From Paenibacillus eucommiae (GTDB lineage: Bacteria; Bacillota; Bacilli; Paenibacillales; NBRC-103111): a stretch of 64,000 nt of DNA. The stretch is taken from the NCBI RefSeq assembly GCF_017874215.1, contig NZ_JAGGLB010000010.1:1-64000 (forward strand). Direction: 5' to 3'. The position numbers and the translations under genes were made by a program. Below, one piece after another: positions 34,300 through 42,441 of this stretch; position 1 is the first letter of the stretch, and each line of letters begins with the position of its first letter. The notes beneath the pieces were generated by a model. The model did no database searches, was not told the DNA's origin, and saw nothing but the letters and a program-made list of their open reading frames with translations.

Positions 34300-36093
34300 A
34301 TGGCGAATTTGTGGGTTTATATAAGAAAATTACATCATTACGCAGGCCTGAAGTTATATGTTCCTCAAGTCGGCATGATGATCATTAGTATGATTGAAGG
34401 CATAGGATATTTCCTACTGGCAGCCATGCTTGGTCTGATTGGGCTTTTTGATGCCTCATCGGGTGCCATCCCATTCCTCTCTACGATACTTGAACCGTTA
34501 AAAAATTTACCTGTTGAGCATGCCTTTTCGATTACATTAGTGATCTTCCTTGTGATGTGGACAGGACAAGCTCTACTACAGAGATATTTGTCGGTCATGA
34601 ATGAAAAAATAAGTCATGGCTTTGTTAAGTATTTGAGGCTGGAGATTCATGAATCCATCATGCGGGCAAATTGGTCATTTTTCTTGAAAAAAAGAAGATC
34701 TGATCTCATCAATAATATGACCAATGAGCTGCATCGTGTAAATTATGGAGTGTATGTATTTCTTGGCCTGATTCTGATGGGGCTGTTCACATTGGTTCAA
34801 ATTTTCATTGCGTTATGGCTGTCGGTTGAACTGACTCTAACCGTATTGGTTTGCGGTATTGCTCTTGGTCTGTATTCCCGCAAGTTTGTGAAAAACTCTC
34901 GTGCTTACGGTGAACAAGCTACATCATTAACTCAAGCTTATATGGCTGGCATGACAAACCATTTCAACGGTATCAAAGAAATCAAAAGTAATTTAATGGA
35001 GCAACAGCATGTAAATTGGTTTCGCGAACTGTGCGATAAGATGGAGTGGAATTCCATTCAGTTTATGAGATTGCAAAATCGCTCAACGTTTTATCACAAA
35101 ATAGTATCCGGATTTTTAATTTCTATTTTTATGTATACATCAGTTGTCTTCTATCAAGTACAGGCCGAAAAGCTTGTTTTTATTATCATGATTTTCTCCC
35201 GTCTTTGGCCGAGGTTTGCATCCATACAGAATCGTTGGGAGCAGCTGTCGCAATCGCTTCCAGCCTTCAACAGCTTAATAGAGCTGGAGAAAGACTATAA
35301 GGCAGCTAGAGTAACGGAAATTCAGCTTGCTTCCCAAACCGAAAACATTCGCGTAGAGCAGGATATTGAATATCGAAATGTTTATTATCGTTATGATCCA
35401 AATCAGAAAGCCTATGCGCTGCAAGATATTAGCTTAAGAATGCCGGCTAACAGCATGACCGCTATAATAGGGAAATCAGGCGCGGGTAAAAGTACGCTAG
35501 TGGATCTTCTAATCGGACTTATCGAACCGGAGAAGGGTCAAGTGTTGATTGACGGAAAGGAGCTAAGCGCGGAATTATCGATAAGAGTAAGGGGGTCCGT
35601 AGGTTATGTGCCCCAGGACCCATTCTTATTCCACTCCACGATTAAAAAAAATTTTTATGCAGCTGCCCCTGATGCAACGGATGAAGAAATGTGGGAGGCG
35701 CTGCGATTCGCAGCATCTGAGGAATTGGTACGGCAGATGCCCGATGGACTGGAGACGGTGATCGGTGAACGCGGCGTACGATTGTCGGGGGGAGAACGTC
35801 AAAGAATCGTATTGGCAAGAGCAATACTTCGAAAGCCGGCTATTCTTATTCTGGACGAAGCTACAAGTGCGCTTGACAGCGATAATGAAGCGATTATTCA
35901 AGAGTCGATTGAGAGATTGAGAGGAAGCATGACGATTATTGTTATCGCTCATCGATTGTCCACACTTCGACATGCTGATCAGGTTATCGTACTCGATAAG
36001 GGAAGACTCATTCAGCAGGGAGGCTACAATCAGCTCTCCAAGCAGATGGATGGATTGTTCGGTCAGTTACTGGAGATCCAGAAAGTACAATAA
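34300..36093 (+). CDS. ABC exporter, lasso D-type (fused membrane and ATPase domains), 597 aa
   Basis: Residues 1-330 form a six-segment membrane domain (IEGIGYFLLAAMLGLIGLFD, LVFIIMIFSRLWPRF). The ATPase domain has Walker A GKSGAGKSTL near 390, signature LSGGERQR near 495, Walker B ILILDEATSALD near 516, and the switch His in VIAHRLS. No N-terminal C39 peptidase domain is present, so the protein exports an already processed peptide. As the D protein of a lasso cluster it would export the mature peptide and give self-immunity. AAGAAGGAGC precedes the ATG. In paeninodin-type clusters the kinase, B1 and B2 genes lie between precursor and D; here only 192 bases lie there. Confidence 0.9.
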   Translation: MANLWVYIRKLHHYAGLKLYVPQVGMMIISMIEGIGYFLLAAMLGLIGLFDASSGAIPFLSTILEPLKNLPVEHAFSITLVIFLVMWTGQALLQRYLSVMNEKISHGFVKYLRLEIHESIMRANWSFFLKKRRSDLINNMTNELHRVNYGVYVFLGLILMGLFTLVQIFIALWLSVELTLTVLVCGIALGLYSRKFVKNSRAYGEQATSLTQAYMAGMTNHFNGIKEIKSNLMEQQHVNWFRELCDKMEWNSIQFMRLQNRSTFYHKIVSGFLISIFMYTSVVFYQVQAEKLVFIIMIFSRLWPRFASIQNRWEQLSQSLPAFNSLIELEKDYKAARVTEIQLASQTENIRVEQDIEYRNVYYRYDPNQKAYALQDISLRMPANSMTAIIGKSGAGKSTLVDLLIGLIEPEKGQVLIDGKELSAELSIRVRGSVGYVPQDPFLFHSTIKKNFYAAAPDATDEEMWEALRFAASEELVRQMPDGLETVIGERGVRLSGGERQRIVLARAILRKPAILILDEATSALDSDNEAIIQESIERLRGSMTIIVIAHRLSTLRHADQVIVLDKGRLIQQGGYNQLSKQMDGLFGQLLEIQKVQ

Positions 36094-36107
36094 GAAAGAC
36101 GAGAGCT

Positions 36108-36222
36108 GGAGCGATAGGATTCTCCTCGTGCGAGATCCAATCACTCCAGCTTCCACCGTACAGCTTCACATTCGTATAGCCGGCTTCCGCCAGGGCCAGA
36201 ATATTCGGACAGGGCCCGTGCG
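36108..36222 (-). pseudogene. C-terminal fragment of a rhodanese-type sulfurtransferase
   Basis: On the minus strand a short frame reads CPNILALAEAGYTNVKLYGG followed by SWSDWISHEENPIA, which is the typical C-terminal end of 3-mercaptopyruvate/thiosulfate sulfurtransferases after the active-site loop. The frame is closed upstream by a stop and no start is present. It lies directly after the exporter gene and marks the edge of the lasso island. Confidence 0.6.
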
Positions 36223-36407
36223 TCTACCACAATCTATCGAAATAAGGTTGCTCAAATGCATATCCACGTACGCAGCAAATAACCTTCATATATACATCTT
36301 CTGGGGTCCTTTTTTAACACGACAAAAAACCACAAACACTACAACCGACTGCGCTTGTTGAGAACAATACTACTGTGTTCCATCACTATGTTGCAAACCT
36401 CCCCTCC

Positions 36408-36457
36408 ACATCCAACATCCAACATCACATTCAACTTTTAAAATCCAACATCCAACG
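36408..36457. repeat. Degenerate CATCCAA tandem repeat in intergenic region
   Basis: The motif AACATCCAACATC is repeated with variation (36408-36457). The surrounding 36223-36581 is AT-rich with no gene that I can support. Confidence 0.6.
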
Positions 36458-36581
36458 CTCTCTTCCACTATCATTCCACTTCCATAATCACTATTACTAA
36501 CTCCTTTTTCTTTGATTCTATCAACTAGAAAAAAATGAAAAATTAGGAATATTATTCATCTAAGTAATCCAAAGTTTAGCG

Positions 36582-36614
36582 TTGACAATCAATATGATAA
36601 CGATTATCATTGTC
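36582..36614 (+). promoter_or_regulatory. Fur-regulated promoter of the iron-uptake operon
   Basis: A perfect -35 TTGACA (36582-36587) and a TATCAT -10 (36605-36610) are 17 bases apart. The Fur box GATAACGATTATCATTGTC (36596-36614) matches 16 of 19 bases of the classic consensus GATAATGATAATCATTATC and covers the -10, so iron-loaded Fur would block RNA polymerase. Confidence 0.85.
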
Positions 36615-36681
36615 ATTGACTAGAAAACAGAGCAGTAATTTCTTAAATTTATAGGGTTACATAAAAGGGAGGAAAGAGAAA

Positions 36682-37713
36682 GTGCGTTTATTTAAATCAT
36701 CATCTATAACTGTGGTCATTCTATCGTTCATTCTTGTCTTAGCTGCTTGCGGCAGCAACAAATCAGGCTCCGGAGAGTCGTCGCCACCCCCTTCCGCCAA
36801 GCCATCCGAGACGGCTTCTGGCAATTCGAACACTTCAGAGGGAGCGTTTCCCCTAAAGATTACTCACGCGAAGGGTGAGACCGTGCTGGATAAGCCGGCG
36901 ATACGCGTAGTGGGGCTGGAGTGGATTTTCTCTGAGAGCCTGGTTGCTCTGGGCATTCAGCCAGTCGGCAACGCCGATAATGTGGAGTACAAGACATGGG
37001 TTGGCGCAGAAGCTGCACTAAGCGCGGACGTTACCGATGTCGGGTTACGCTGGGAGCCTGACTTTGAAGCCATCGCCGCTTTAAAACCTGACCTTATTAT
37101 TTCAAACACAGACAATAACAGCGCACACTATGATCAATTGAAAGCTATTGCACCAACGATCGAGTTCGATCCTTATGCAGATGAAGGCGATTCTTATACG
37201 AGAATGATTGAGATCTTTAATGCGATTGCCGCAGCAACCGGCAAGACGGCAGAGGCCGAGAAGGTTCTCTCCGAACTGGAGCAGCATTACACAGAAGCTA
37301 AAACAAAGCTTGCTGCAGCAGGCAAAGCGGATTTGAATTATGTCATTACGCAGGCCTTTACTTACCAGAATGCCGTTACCGTCCGGATGTTTACTGATAC
37401 ATCCACCGTTTCTCAGACTCTTAGCCGTATCGGACTCAAAAACGATTGGAAAACCGAAAAATTCGAGAAATACGGATTTACGAATTCAACCATCGAAGCG
37501 CTCCCTGCGGTATCCGACTCCAACTTTATTTATATCGTTCAACCTGACGATGATGTGTTCGGTGAGCCACTGAAGAATAACTCCGTCTGGAACGGATTGA
37601 ATTTCGTAAAAGAAAAACGAACGTATCCGATTGATGGAGACACTTGGACTTTCGGCGGTCCAATTTCCTCCAAGTCGCTCGTTGATCGTGTTGTCACCTC
37701 ACTAACCAAATGA
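36682..37713 (+). CDS. Iron-siderophore ABC transporter substrate-binding lipoprotein, 343 aa
   Basis: A GTG start with GGGAGGAAAGAG upstream begins a lipoprotein signal with lipobox LAAC (Cys23). The mature part is a type III binding protein (FecB/FhuD class): GETVLDKPAIRVVGLEWIFS, then EAIAALKPDLIISNTDNNSA, and a C-terminal NSVWNGLNFVKEKRTYPIDG followed by DTWTFGGPIS. It captures ferric siderophore at the membrane and delivers it to the fused permease encoded next. The promoter carries a Fur box. Its stop codon overlaps the permease start by four bases (ATGA). The exact siderophore is not readable. Confidence 0.92.
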   Translation: MRLFKSSSITVVILSFILVLAACGSNKSGSGESSPPPSAKPSETASGNSNTSEGAFPLKITHAKGETVLDKPAIRVVGLEWIFSESLVALGIQPVGNADNVEYKTWVGAEAALSADVTDVGLRWEPDFEAIAALKPDLIISNTDNNSAHYDQLKAIAPTIEFDPYADEGDSYTRMIEIFNAIAAATGKTAEAEKVLSELEQHYTEAKTKLAAAGKADLNYVITQAFTYQNAVTVRMFTDTSTVSQTLSRIGLKNDWKTEKFEKYGFTNSTIEALPAVSDSNFIYIVQPDDDVFGEPLKNNSVWNGLNFVKEKRTYPIDGDTWTFGGPISSKSLVDRVVTSLTK

Positions 37714-39737
37714 CATCTACATGGAGAATGATCTGTATATTCGGGGGCGGCTTTGTCGCCCTTGGTATACTTTTTTTTGTGAGCCTATGCTTCGGAGAAG
37801 CCAAAATTCCAGTGCAAACCGTGATTGATGCACTGCTCCACAATCAAGGCTTGCCTGACCACAACATCGTTTGGGATTTAAGAATGCCGAGAACCATTTT
37901 AGGGCTATTAACGGGAGCTGGACTTGCGCTGGCAGGAACGCTGCTGCAAACCATTACGAAAAATCCGCTTGCATCTACAGACACGCTCGGCATTAATTCG
38001 GGCGCTTACTTCATGGTTGTGCTAGGAACGGCTTTTTTTCCTGGAATCCTTTCCGTTTCTCCACTTACCTTCGCAGCTGTCGGCGGAGCGATGGCTGCAA
38101 CCATCGCTTACTTGCTTGGAGGCGGCAAAATGGCTAGTCCTCTACGGCTCGTACTGGCAGGGATGATCGTCTCGCTAGTCATCGAATCCTTCACAAGAGC
38201 TATCCATATCTTTAAAGCAACGGAAACGCAGAACTTGTTTTTATGGGGCGCTGGCAGCCTGGTTCAGGTAGATTGGGATGGAGTTTTCTTTGCCTGGCCT
38301 TGGGTGCTCGGTATGATATTGCTCGCCATCTTACTGGGCAAGCAATTCGATGTGCTCACTCTGGATGAAGCGACAGCGCGTTCGCTCGGACAAAAGGTCG
38401 ATTGGACGAGACTTGCAGGTCTGGCCTTGGCTGTTCTTGTCGCTTCTGTCGTTGTGAGCGTAGTCGGCCCGATCGGTTTCGTCGGTCTGGTCGCCCCGCA
38501 TTTGATTCGTCTGATGGGATTGCGCAAGCATGGTTGGCTAATCCCGGGCGCGGCGCTTTGGGGCGCGGTGTTGATTACGGCTGCCGATGTATTATCCAGA
38601 GTTGTGAGAAGCAATGTAGGAGAGATGCCAATTGGAGCTGTCATGGCGATTATAGGCGCGCCATGGTTAGTCTGGCTAGTCTTGAGCAAGATGAAAGGGA
38701 CAACAGGTTCAGTTGGACAAATGTCCATGCAGGCAGGCGGAAGATTCGTGCATATGAGCTTTAACCGCATGGCTGTTATTATGTTCTTTCTAGTGGTTGC
38801 ACTCATCCTGGTCAGCATGACGATGGGCGGAACCCAAATCCCTCTTGGGCAATTGTTCAGCAGCCTATTTGGATCAAGTGACGCTTCCTCCTATTCCACT
38901 CTGTTGAATTTACGGCTTCCGCGGACGTTTGTAGCGGCGGGTGCAGGGATCGCACTAGCAGTTAGCGGGGTACTGATTCAGGCCGCGGTTCGCAATCCGC
39001 TTGCGGATGCTTCCATAATAGGCGTCACATCAGGAGCAGGGTTCGGAGCCATGCTCATTCTGATTGCCTGGCCTCAAGTTCCTGTCACTCTCCTGCCAGT
39101 AGCCGCTATAGCTGGCGGCTTGACTGCAGCGGCATGTGTGTTCTTGCTTGCGTGGCGTAAAGGACTTCATCCTTTTGTGCTGATTCTGCTAGGAATCGCG
39201 GTTTCGGCCTTCGGATCAGCGGGCATCCAGGCTTTGATTGTACGGGGTTCGCTTTGGGGCAGCTCGGGTTACATCTGGCTCACTGGCTCTACGTATGGCC
39301 GGACCTGGCAGCAGGTTGCGCTGATTGCCATTTTTCTGGTCGTTCTGCTTCCAATAGCTCTGTACCTTGCCCGCAGGTTCGATCTGCTGGCCTTCGGTGA
39401 CGACAGTGCCACAGGACTGGGCCTTGCGGTTCGCAAAACGAGACTAGCCGCCATGATTGTCGGTGTTCTGCTCGCGGCAGGAGCCGTTGCTTCTATCGGC
39501 ACAGTCGGTTTCCTCGGCTTAATCGTACCGCATGCGGTACGTATGCTGATCGGCCATCATACGAGGCAGTCCATAGTACTATCAGGTTTGCTGGGCGCTC
39601 TGCTGCTAGTTATGACCGATGCAATCGGACGTACCATACTAGCTCCGAAAGAAATTCCTTCAGGCTTATTGATTACGTTAATCGGCGCTCCCTATTTTTT
39701 ATTTCTGATGATCCGGACGTTTAGACGTAAGAGTTGA
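37710..39737 (+). CDS. Fused iron-siderophore ABC permease (two FecCD domains), 675 aa
   Basis: This is a double-length FecCD permease in one chain, as in FhuB. The first half has GLLTGAGLALAGTLLQTITK plus NPLASTDTLGINSGA and the coupling region GPIGFVGLVAPHLIRLM; the second half repeats it with AGAGIALAVSGVLIQAAVRN, PLADASIIGVTSGAG and GTVGFLGLIVPHAVRML. About 18-20 membrane segments are expected, forming both halves of the channel. It is translationally coupled to the binding protein. No ATPase gene follows; the terminator comes instead, so an ATPase encoded elsewhere (YusV/FhuC type) must energise it. Confidence 0.92.
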   Translation: MTSTWRMICIFGGGFVALGILFFVSLCFGEAKIPVQTVIDALLHNQGLPDHNIVWDLRMPRTILGLLTGAGLALAGTLLQTITKNPLASTDTLGINSGAYFMVVLGTAFFPGILSVSPLTFAAVGGAMAATIAYLLGGGKMASPLRLVLAGMIVSLVIESFTRAIHIFKATETQNLFLWGAGSLVQVDWDGVFFAWPWVLGMILLAILLGKQFDVLTLDEATARSLGQKVDWTRLAGLALAVLVASVVVSVVGPIGFVGLVAPHLIRLMGLRKHGWLIPGAALWGAVLITAADVLSRVVRSNVGEMPIGAVMAIIGAPWLVWLVLSKMKGTTGSVGQMSMQAGGRFVHMSFNRMAVIMFFLVVALILVSMTMGGTQIPLGQLFSSLFGSSDASSYSTLLNLRLPRTFVAAGAGIALAVSGVLIQAAVRNPLADASIIGVTSGAGFGAMLILIAWPQVPVTLLPVAAIAGGLTAAACVFLLAWRKGLHPFVLILLGIAVSAFGSAGIQALIVRGSLWGSSGYIWLTGSTYGRTWQQVALIAIFLVVLLPIALYLARRFDLLAFGDDSATGLGLAVRKTRLAAMIVGVLLAAGAVASIGTVGFLGLIVPHAVRMLIGHHTRQSIVLSGLLGALLLVMTDAIGRTILAPKEIPSGLLITLIGAPYFLFLMIRTFRRKS

Positions 39738-39796
39738 AGGAAACAGACGCCTACTGGCTGTCCATCATCCTTTACCTCTCAAGCGCTGGCATCACG

Positions 39797-39885
39797 AGCA
39801 CGCACATCAAAGGACGCCTCAAGGGACTGTTGACAAATTACCTTATTGACGAAATTGACGTTGTCCCTCAAAGCGTCCTTTTTAA
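39797..39885. terminator. Long terminator hairpin made of repeat R ends
   Basis: AAGGACGC (39810-39817) and AGGGAC (39822-39827) pair with GTCCCT (39863-39868) and GCGTCCTT (39873-39880), ending in a T run. The left part, with GAGCACGCACATCAAAGGACGC, is an inverted end piece of repeat R (copy 6), and the right part resembles a second R end. It terminates the iron operon. Confidence 0.7.
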
Positions 39886-39926
39886 TATGGAATTAATGTT
39901 GGTGTGATATCTTAACCGGACATACC

Positions 39927-39959
39927 AATATAAGACAAGGCTGGGGCCGGGGCATATGA
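39927..39959 (+). pseudogene. Trace of an OmpR-type response regulator C-terminus
   Basis: Codons just before and overlapping the kinase start read N-I-R-Q-G-W-G-R-G-I-stop, resembling the YI.TVWGRGY ending of OmpR-family regulators, with the TGA overlapping the kinase ATG (ATGA) as is usual for such pairs. Upstream the frame soon meets a stop and the hairpin terminator, so nearly the whole regulator gene is gone. Short match, moderate confidence. Confidence 0.4.
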
Positions 39960-41386
39960 CGCTTAAGACTAAACTTTCTTTGATGTTTTCTATCATTTTA
40001 ATGGCAACATTAATTATTTTCGGAACCGTACTGTACACTTTTTTGCACAACTATATTTATAATGACATTCAAAAAAACATCGCCTATAAAGTCGAAGCCA
40101 TCAACAAATCCATCTCATTTAAATTTACTTTTTCAAAAAAAGCCTGGAATTTATTTATTAATATTGATGAATATGAGCTGCTTCAGGAAGGCATGTTTAT
40201 TCAAATCACTAATTTTTCCAATGGCTTGGTGACCAAATCAAACAATTTGAAATATTTCGAGCTGCCCCTGGAGCGGGATAAGGTGAATGAAAAGCCTTTT
40301 TATGACACCGTTACGCTCTACGACACAGCCATTCTTGTATATACGTACCCTATAGTTTTGAACGGGGAAATTGTTGGAACCATTCAGTCCGGAATCAATA
40401 TTAATCAATTTGAGAACTTTTTCAGAGTTTTGCGTTTCAGTCTTTATATGCTTACCTTAGGTGTCGTTTTATTAGCTGTAATTTTGGGCATGTTTTTTTC
40501 GAAAAAGTTTCTCAGCCCTATCCATATGCTCATTCAAAAGCTGGATCAGATCCGGGGCACAGGAAAGCTCACCGAAAGGATCTACTATAAAAATCCAAAT
40601 GATGAAATTGGCCAATTAACCGTTGCTATCAACTCTATGCTGGAAAGTATTGAAGGCAACTACACCAAAATAAACAACTTATATATGACGCAGCAAAGGT
40701 TCGTCGCCGATGCCTCCCATGAATTGCGGACGCCTCTGACCTCTATTTCGGGGAACGCTCAATTGTTAAGAAAGGTTTGGGAACGAGCAACCCCTGAGTA
40801 TATAGATACAGAGATGCTGCGAGATTCCTTGGAATCCATTGATGATATCGTTGAAGAATCGGACAGGATGCGAAAACTGGTAAGTGATCTGCTGTATTTG
40901 GCAAGGTCAGATTCTCAAATGAACATAGAATTGGAAAAAGTCGAGCTGCTGCCCATCGTGGAGTCCGTAATCCGTAAGGTTGATGTTCTACCTAAACAAA
41001 TCCAGTGGTCTACAAGCTCTCTCGACCTGCTGGAAGATGCTTATATCCTCGGAAATAGGGATTATTTACAGCAATTATTGTTCATTTTCCTGGAAAATGC
41101 CTTTAAATTCACATTGTCAGGATCGGTTGAACTGAGCATAGAAAGAAAAGAGCAAATGATAGGTATTAGCATCAAGGACACAGGCATTGGGCTCGCCAAC
41201 TCTGAGATTCCCTTTATTTTTGATCGGTTTTACAGGGCTGATAATTCAAGAGGACAAATTGAAGGTACGGGCTTGGGTCTATCAATAGCAAAAATTATTA
41301 TAGATGAGCATCATGCTTCAGTGGATGTCACGAGTTATAAGGGAGAAGGTTCGATCTTTACGGTTTGGTTTGATTTAGTAGATTAA
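39956..41386 (+). CDS. Sensor histidine kinase, orphan, 476 aa
   Basis: The kinase has two membrane segments (SLMFSIILMATLIIFGTVLY near 8-28; LYMLTLGVVLLAVILGMFF near 163-181) around an extracellular sensor domain, then HAMP (LSPIHMLIQKLDQI), the dimerisation domain with phospho-acceptor His in DASHELRTPLTSISGNAQLL (about 253-272), and an ATPase domain with ENAFKF, DTGIGLAN, FDRFYRADNSRGQ and GTGLGLSIAK. All catalytic motifs look intact. The expected partner response regulator is absent. The gene is more AT-rich than its neighbours. Repeat R copy 4 follows two bases after the stop. Confidence 0.92.
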   Translation: MTLKTKLSLMFSIILMATLIIFGTVLYTFLHNYIYNDIQKNIAYKVEAINKSISFKFTFSKKAWNLFINIDEYELLQEGMFIQITNFSNGLVTKSNNLKYFELPLERDKVNEKPFYDTVTLYDTAILVYTYPIVLNGEIVGTIQSGININQFENFFRVLRFSLYMLTLGVVLLAVILGMFFSKKFLSPIHMLIQKLDQIRGTGKLTERIYYKNPNDEIGQLTVAINSMLESIEGNYTKINNLYMTQQRFVADASHELRTPLTSISGNAQLLRKVWERATPEYIDTEMLRDSLESIDDIVEESDRMRKLVSDLLYLARSDSQMNIELEKVELLPIVESVIRKVDVLPKQIQWSTSSLDLLEDAYILGNRDYLQQLLFIFLENAFKFTLSGSVELSIERKEQMIGISIKDTGIGLANSEIPFIFDRFYRADNSRGQIEGTGLGLSIAKIIIDEHHASVDVTSYKGEGSIFTVWFDLVD

Positions 41387-41387
41387 A

Positions 41388-41650
41388 CGCCTTGCGGCGT
41401 CCTTTGATGAGCGTGTTCGTGACGTAGGAGCGTTGCGGAGGTAAGGGGCGTGGGCTCCAGCCGCTGTTAAAGATTTGTTCCCTTGAATGGTATCGATGAG
41501 GAGGTAGGAACAAATCTTTAAAGGCGGACGCTGCCGCTCTTCCTCCCACACCCCTTACCTCTCTTTAGCTACAATCGCACGAACACTAAGCTCAAACGGA
41601 TTGCCAGCAAGGGTTTTCCTCTTGATTGAAGGAGATTTCCCCGCGGGCCA
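41388..41650 (+). repeat. Hairpin repeat R, copy 4
   Basis: Full copy beginning immediately after the kinase stop with ACGCCTTGCGGCGTCC. Inner stem TTAAAGATTTGTTCC and its complement are perfect; the outer stem is GAGGTAAGGG with CCCTTACCTC, the same variant as copy 1. It probably also ends the kinase transcript. Confidence 0.85.
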
Positions 41651-41706
41651 AGCCGTTGAGACTGAAGATCGCGCCGCCAGCTTGCGCAACCGGGTGGACC
41701 TGCTGC

Positions 41707-41896
41707 TTTAACGATGATTTTCATCGTTAAAAGCACGAAGTCATCTCTACAACCTTACTTTAACGATGAAAAACATCGTTAAAGCCGCTTTTCTACCCCC
41801 AGAAAGGCCCTCCGTCCTCTTTTAGCGATGAAAAACATCATTAACGTGACAGATTGGCCTGGAATCCTTACTTTAACGATCAAAAACATCGTTAAG
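41707..41896. repeat. Four short ATCGTTAA palindromes
   Basis: Palindromes of about 25 bases at 41707-41732, 41758-41783, 41820-41845 and 41872-41896, all with the core CGATGNNNNNCATCG or a one-base variant and TTTAA/TTAAA arms, spaced about 50 bases apart. The rest of 41651-42341 shows no gene that I can support. Confidence 0.85.
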
Positions 41897-42244
41897 TCAA
41901 GCACATGCTTCATTCGGGGGAGACGGGCTGCCACTATCGCTCTTTCTCGTTCTTTCTCGCTCTTCCTCCCACTTCCCTTCCCACTCAGTTTCAAAGTTCC
42001 GAACATGCCATGCTCAAAGCCCAAATGAAAAGCCAACATGAGGCTTTCTGAGTCTAAGGGATAGTGCACATATGAGAATTTGAGGTTCTCATATGATTCC
42101 ATTTTCGAACACATCAACGCTTCCTCGCTTCACCACTTTAAAGAAATATATTATTCTATGAGGCAGCTTTTCCCCATCCACCTAACCCCTCGCTCCTTTC
42201 TATTCCCTGCCACATGTGACATCTAATCCATCTCCCCAAACTAT

Positions 42245-42258
42245 AGAAAACGATTACT
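42245..42258. promoter_or_regulatory. cre-like sequence upstream of locus 3
   Basis: AGAAAACGATTACT matches 12 of 14 positions of TGWNANCGNTNWCA; both mismatches are in the outer bases. It lies about 100 bases upstream of the locus 3 promoter. Weak evidence alone. Confidence 0.3.
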
Positions 42259-42341
42259 TTTTTGGCCTGTACCCTAATCCTCAAATGATTATACGGAGCC
42301 GCAAACCCTTGCTGCAGCTGGGAATCGGCCCATCCTTAATC

Positions 42342-42388
42342 TGGTACGTTACAGATTATTGACGATTAAGCTTCACGCCTCCTATACT
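42342..42388 (+). promoter_or_regulatory. Locus 3 transporter promoter with activator motif
   Basis: The 18-base motif TGGTACGTTACAGATTAT (42342-42359) ends on the first base of a -35-like TTGACG (42359-42364); a TATACT -10 (42383-42388) follows after 18 bases. The identical 18 bases with the identical offset to a -10 occur before the glycosidase-regulator operon at 55327. I infer the binding site of the AraC protein encoded there. Confidence 0.65.
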
Positions 42389-42441
42389 TGGGTTTGCCGA
42401 TAGATAACATCGACAATTTAAAGAGATAGGTGGCTGGATGA

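Noticed and set aside
34300-36093. ABC exporter as a bacteriocin exporter with its own leader peptidase
   Set aside because: The N-terminal C39 peptidase domain is absent; the protein starts directly with membrane segments, so it cannot replace the missing leader peptidase.
41707-41896. Regularly spaced palindromes as a CRISPR array
   Set aside because: Repeats vary in sequence, are self-complementary over the full length, lie in clusters of only two to four, and no cas gene is in the window.
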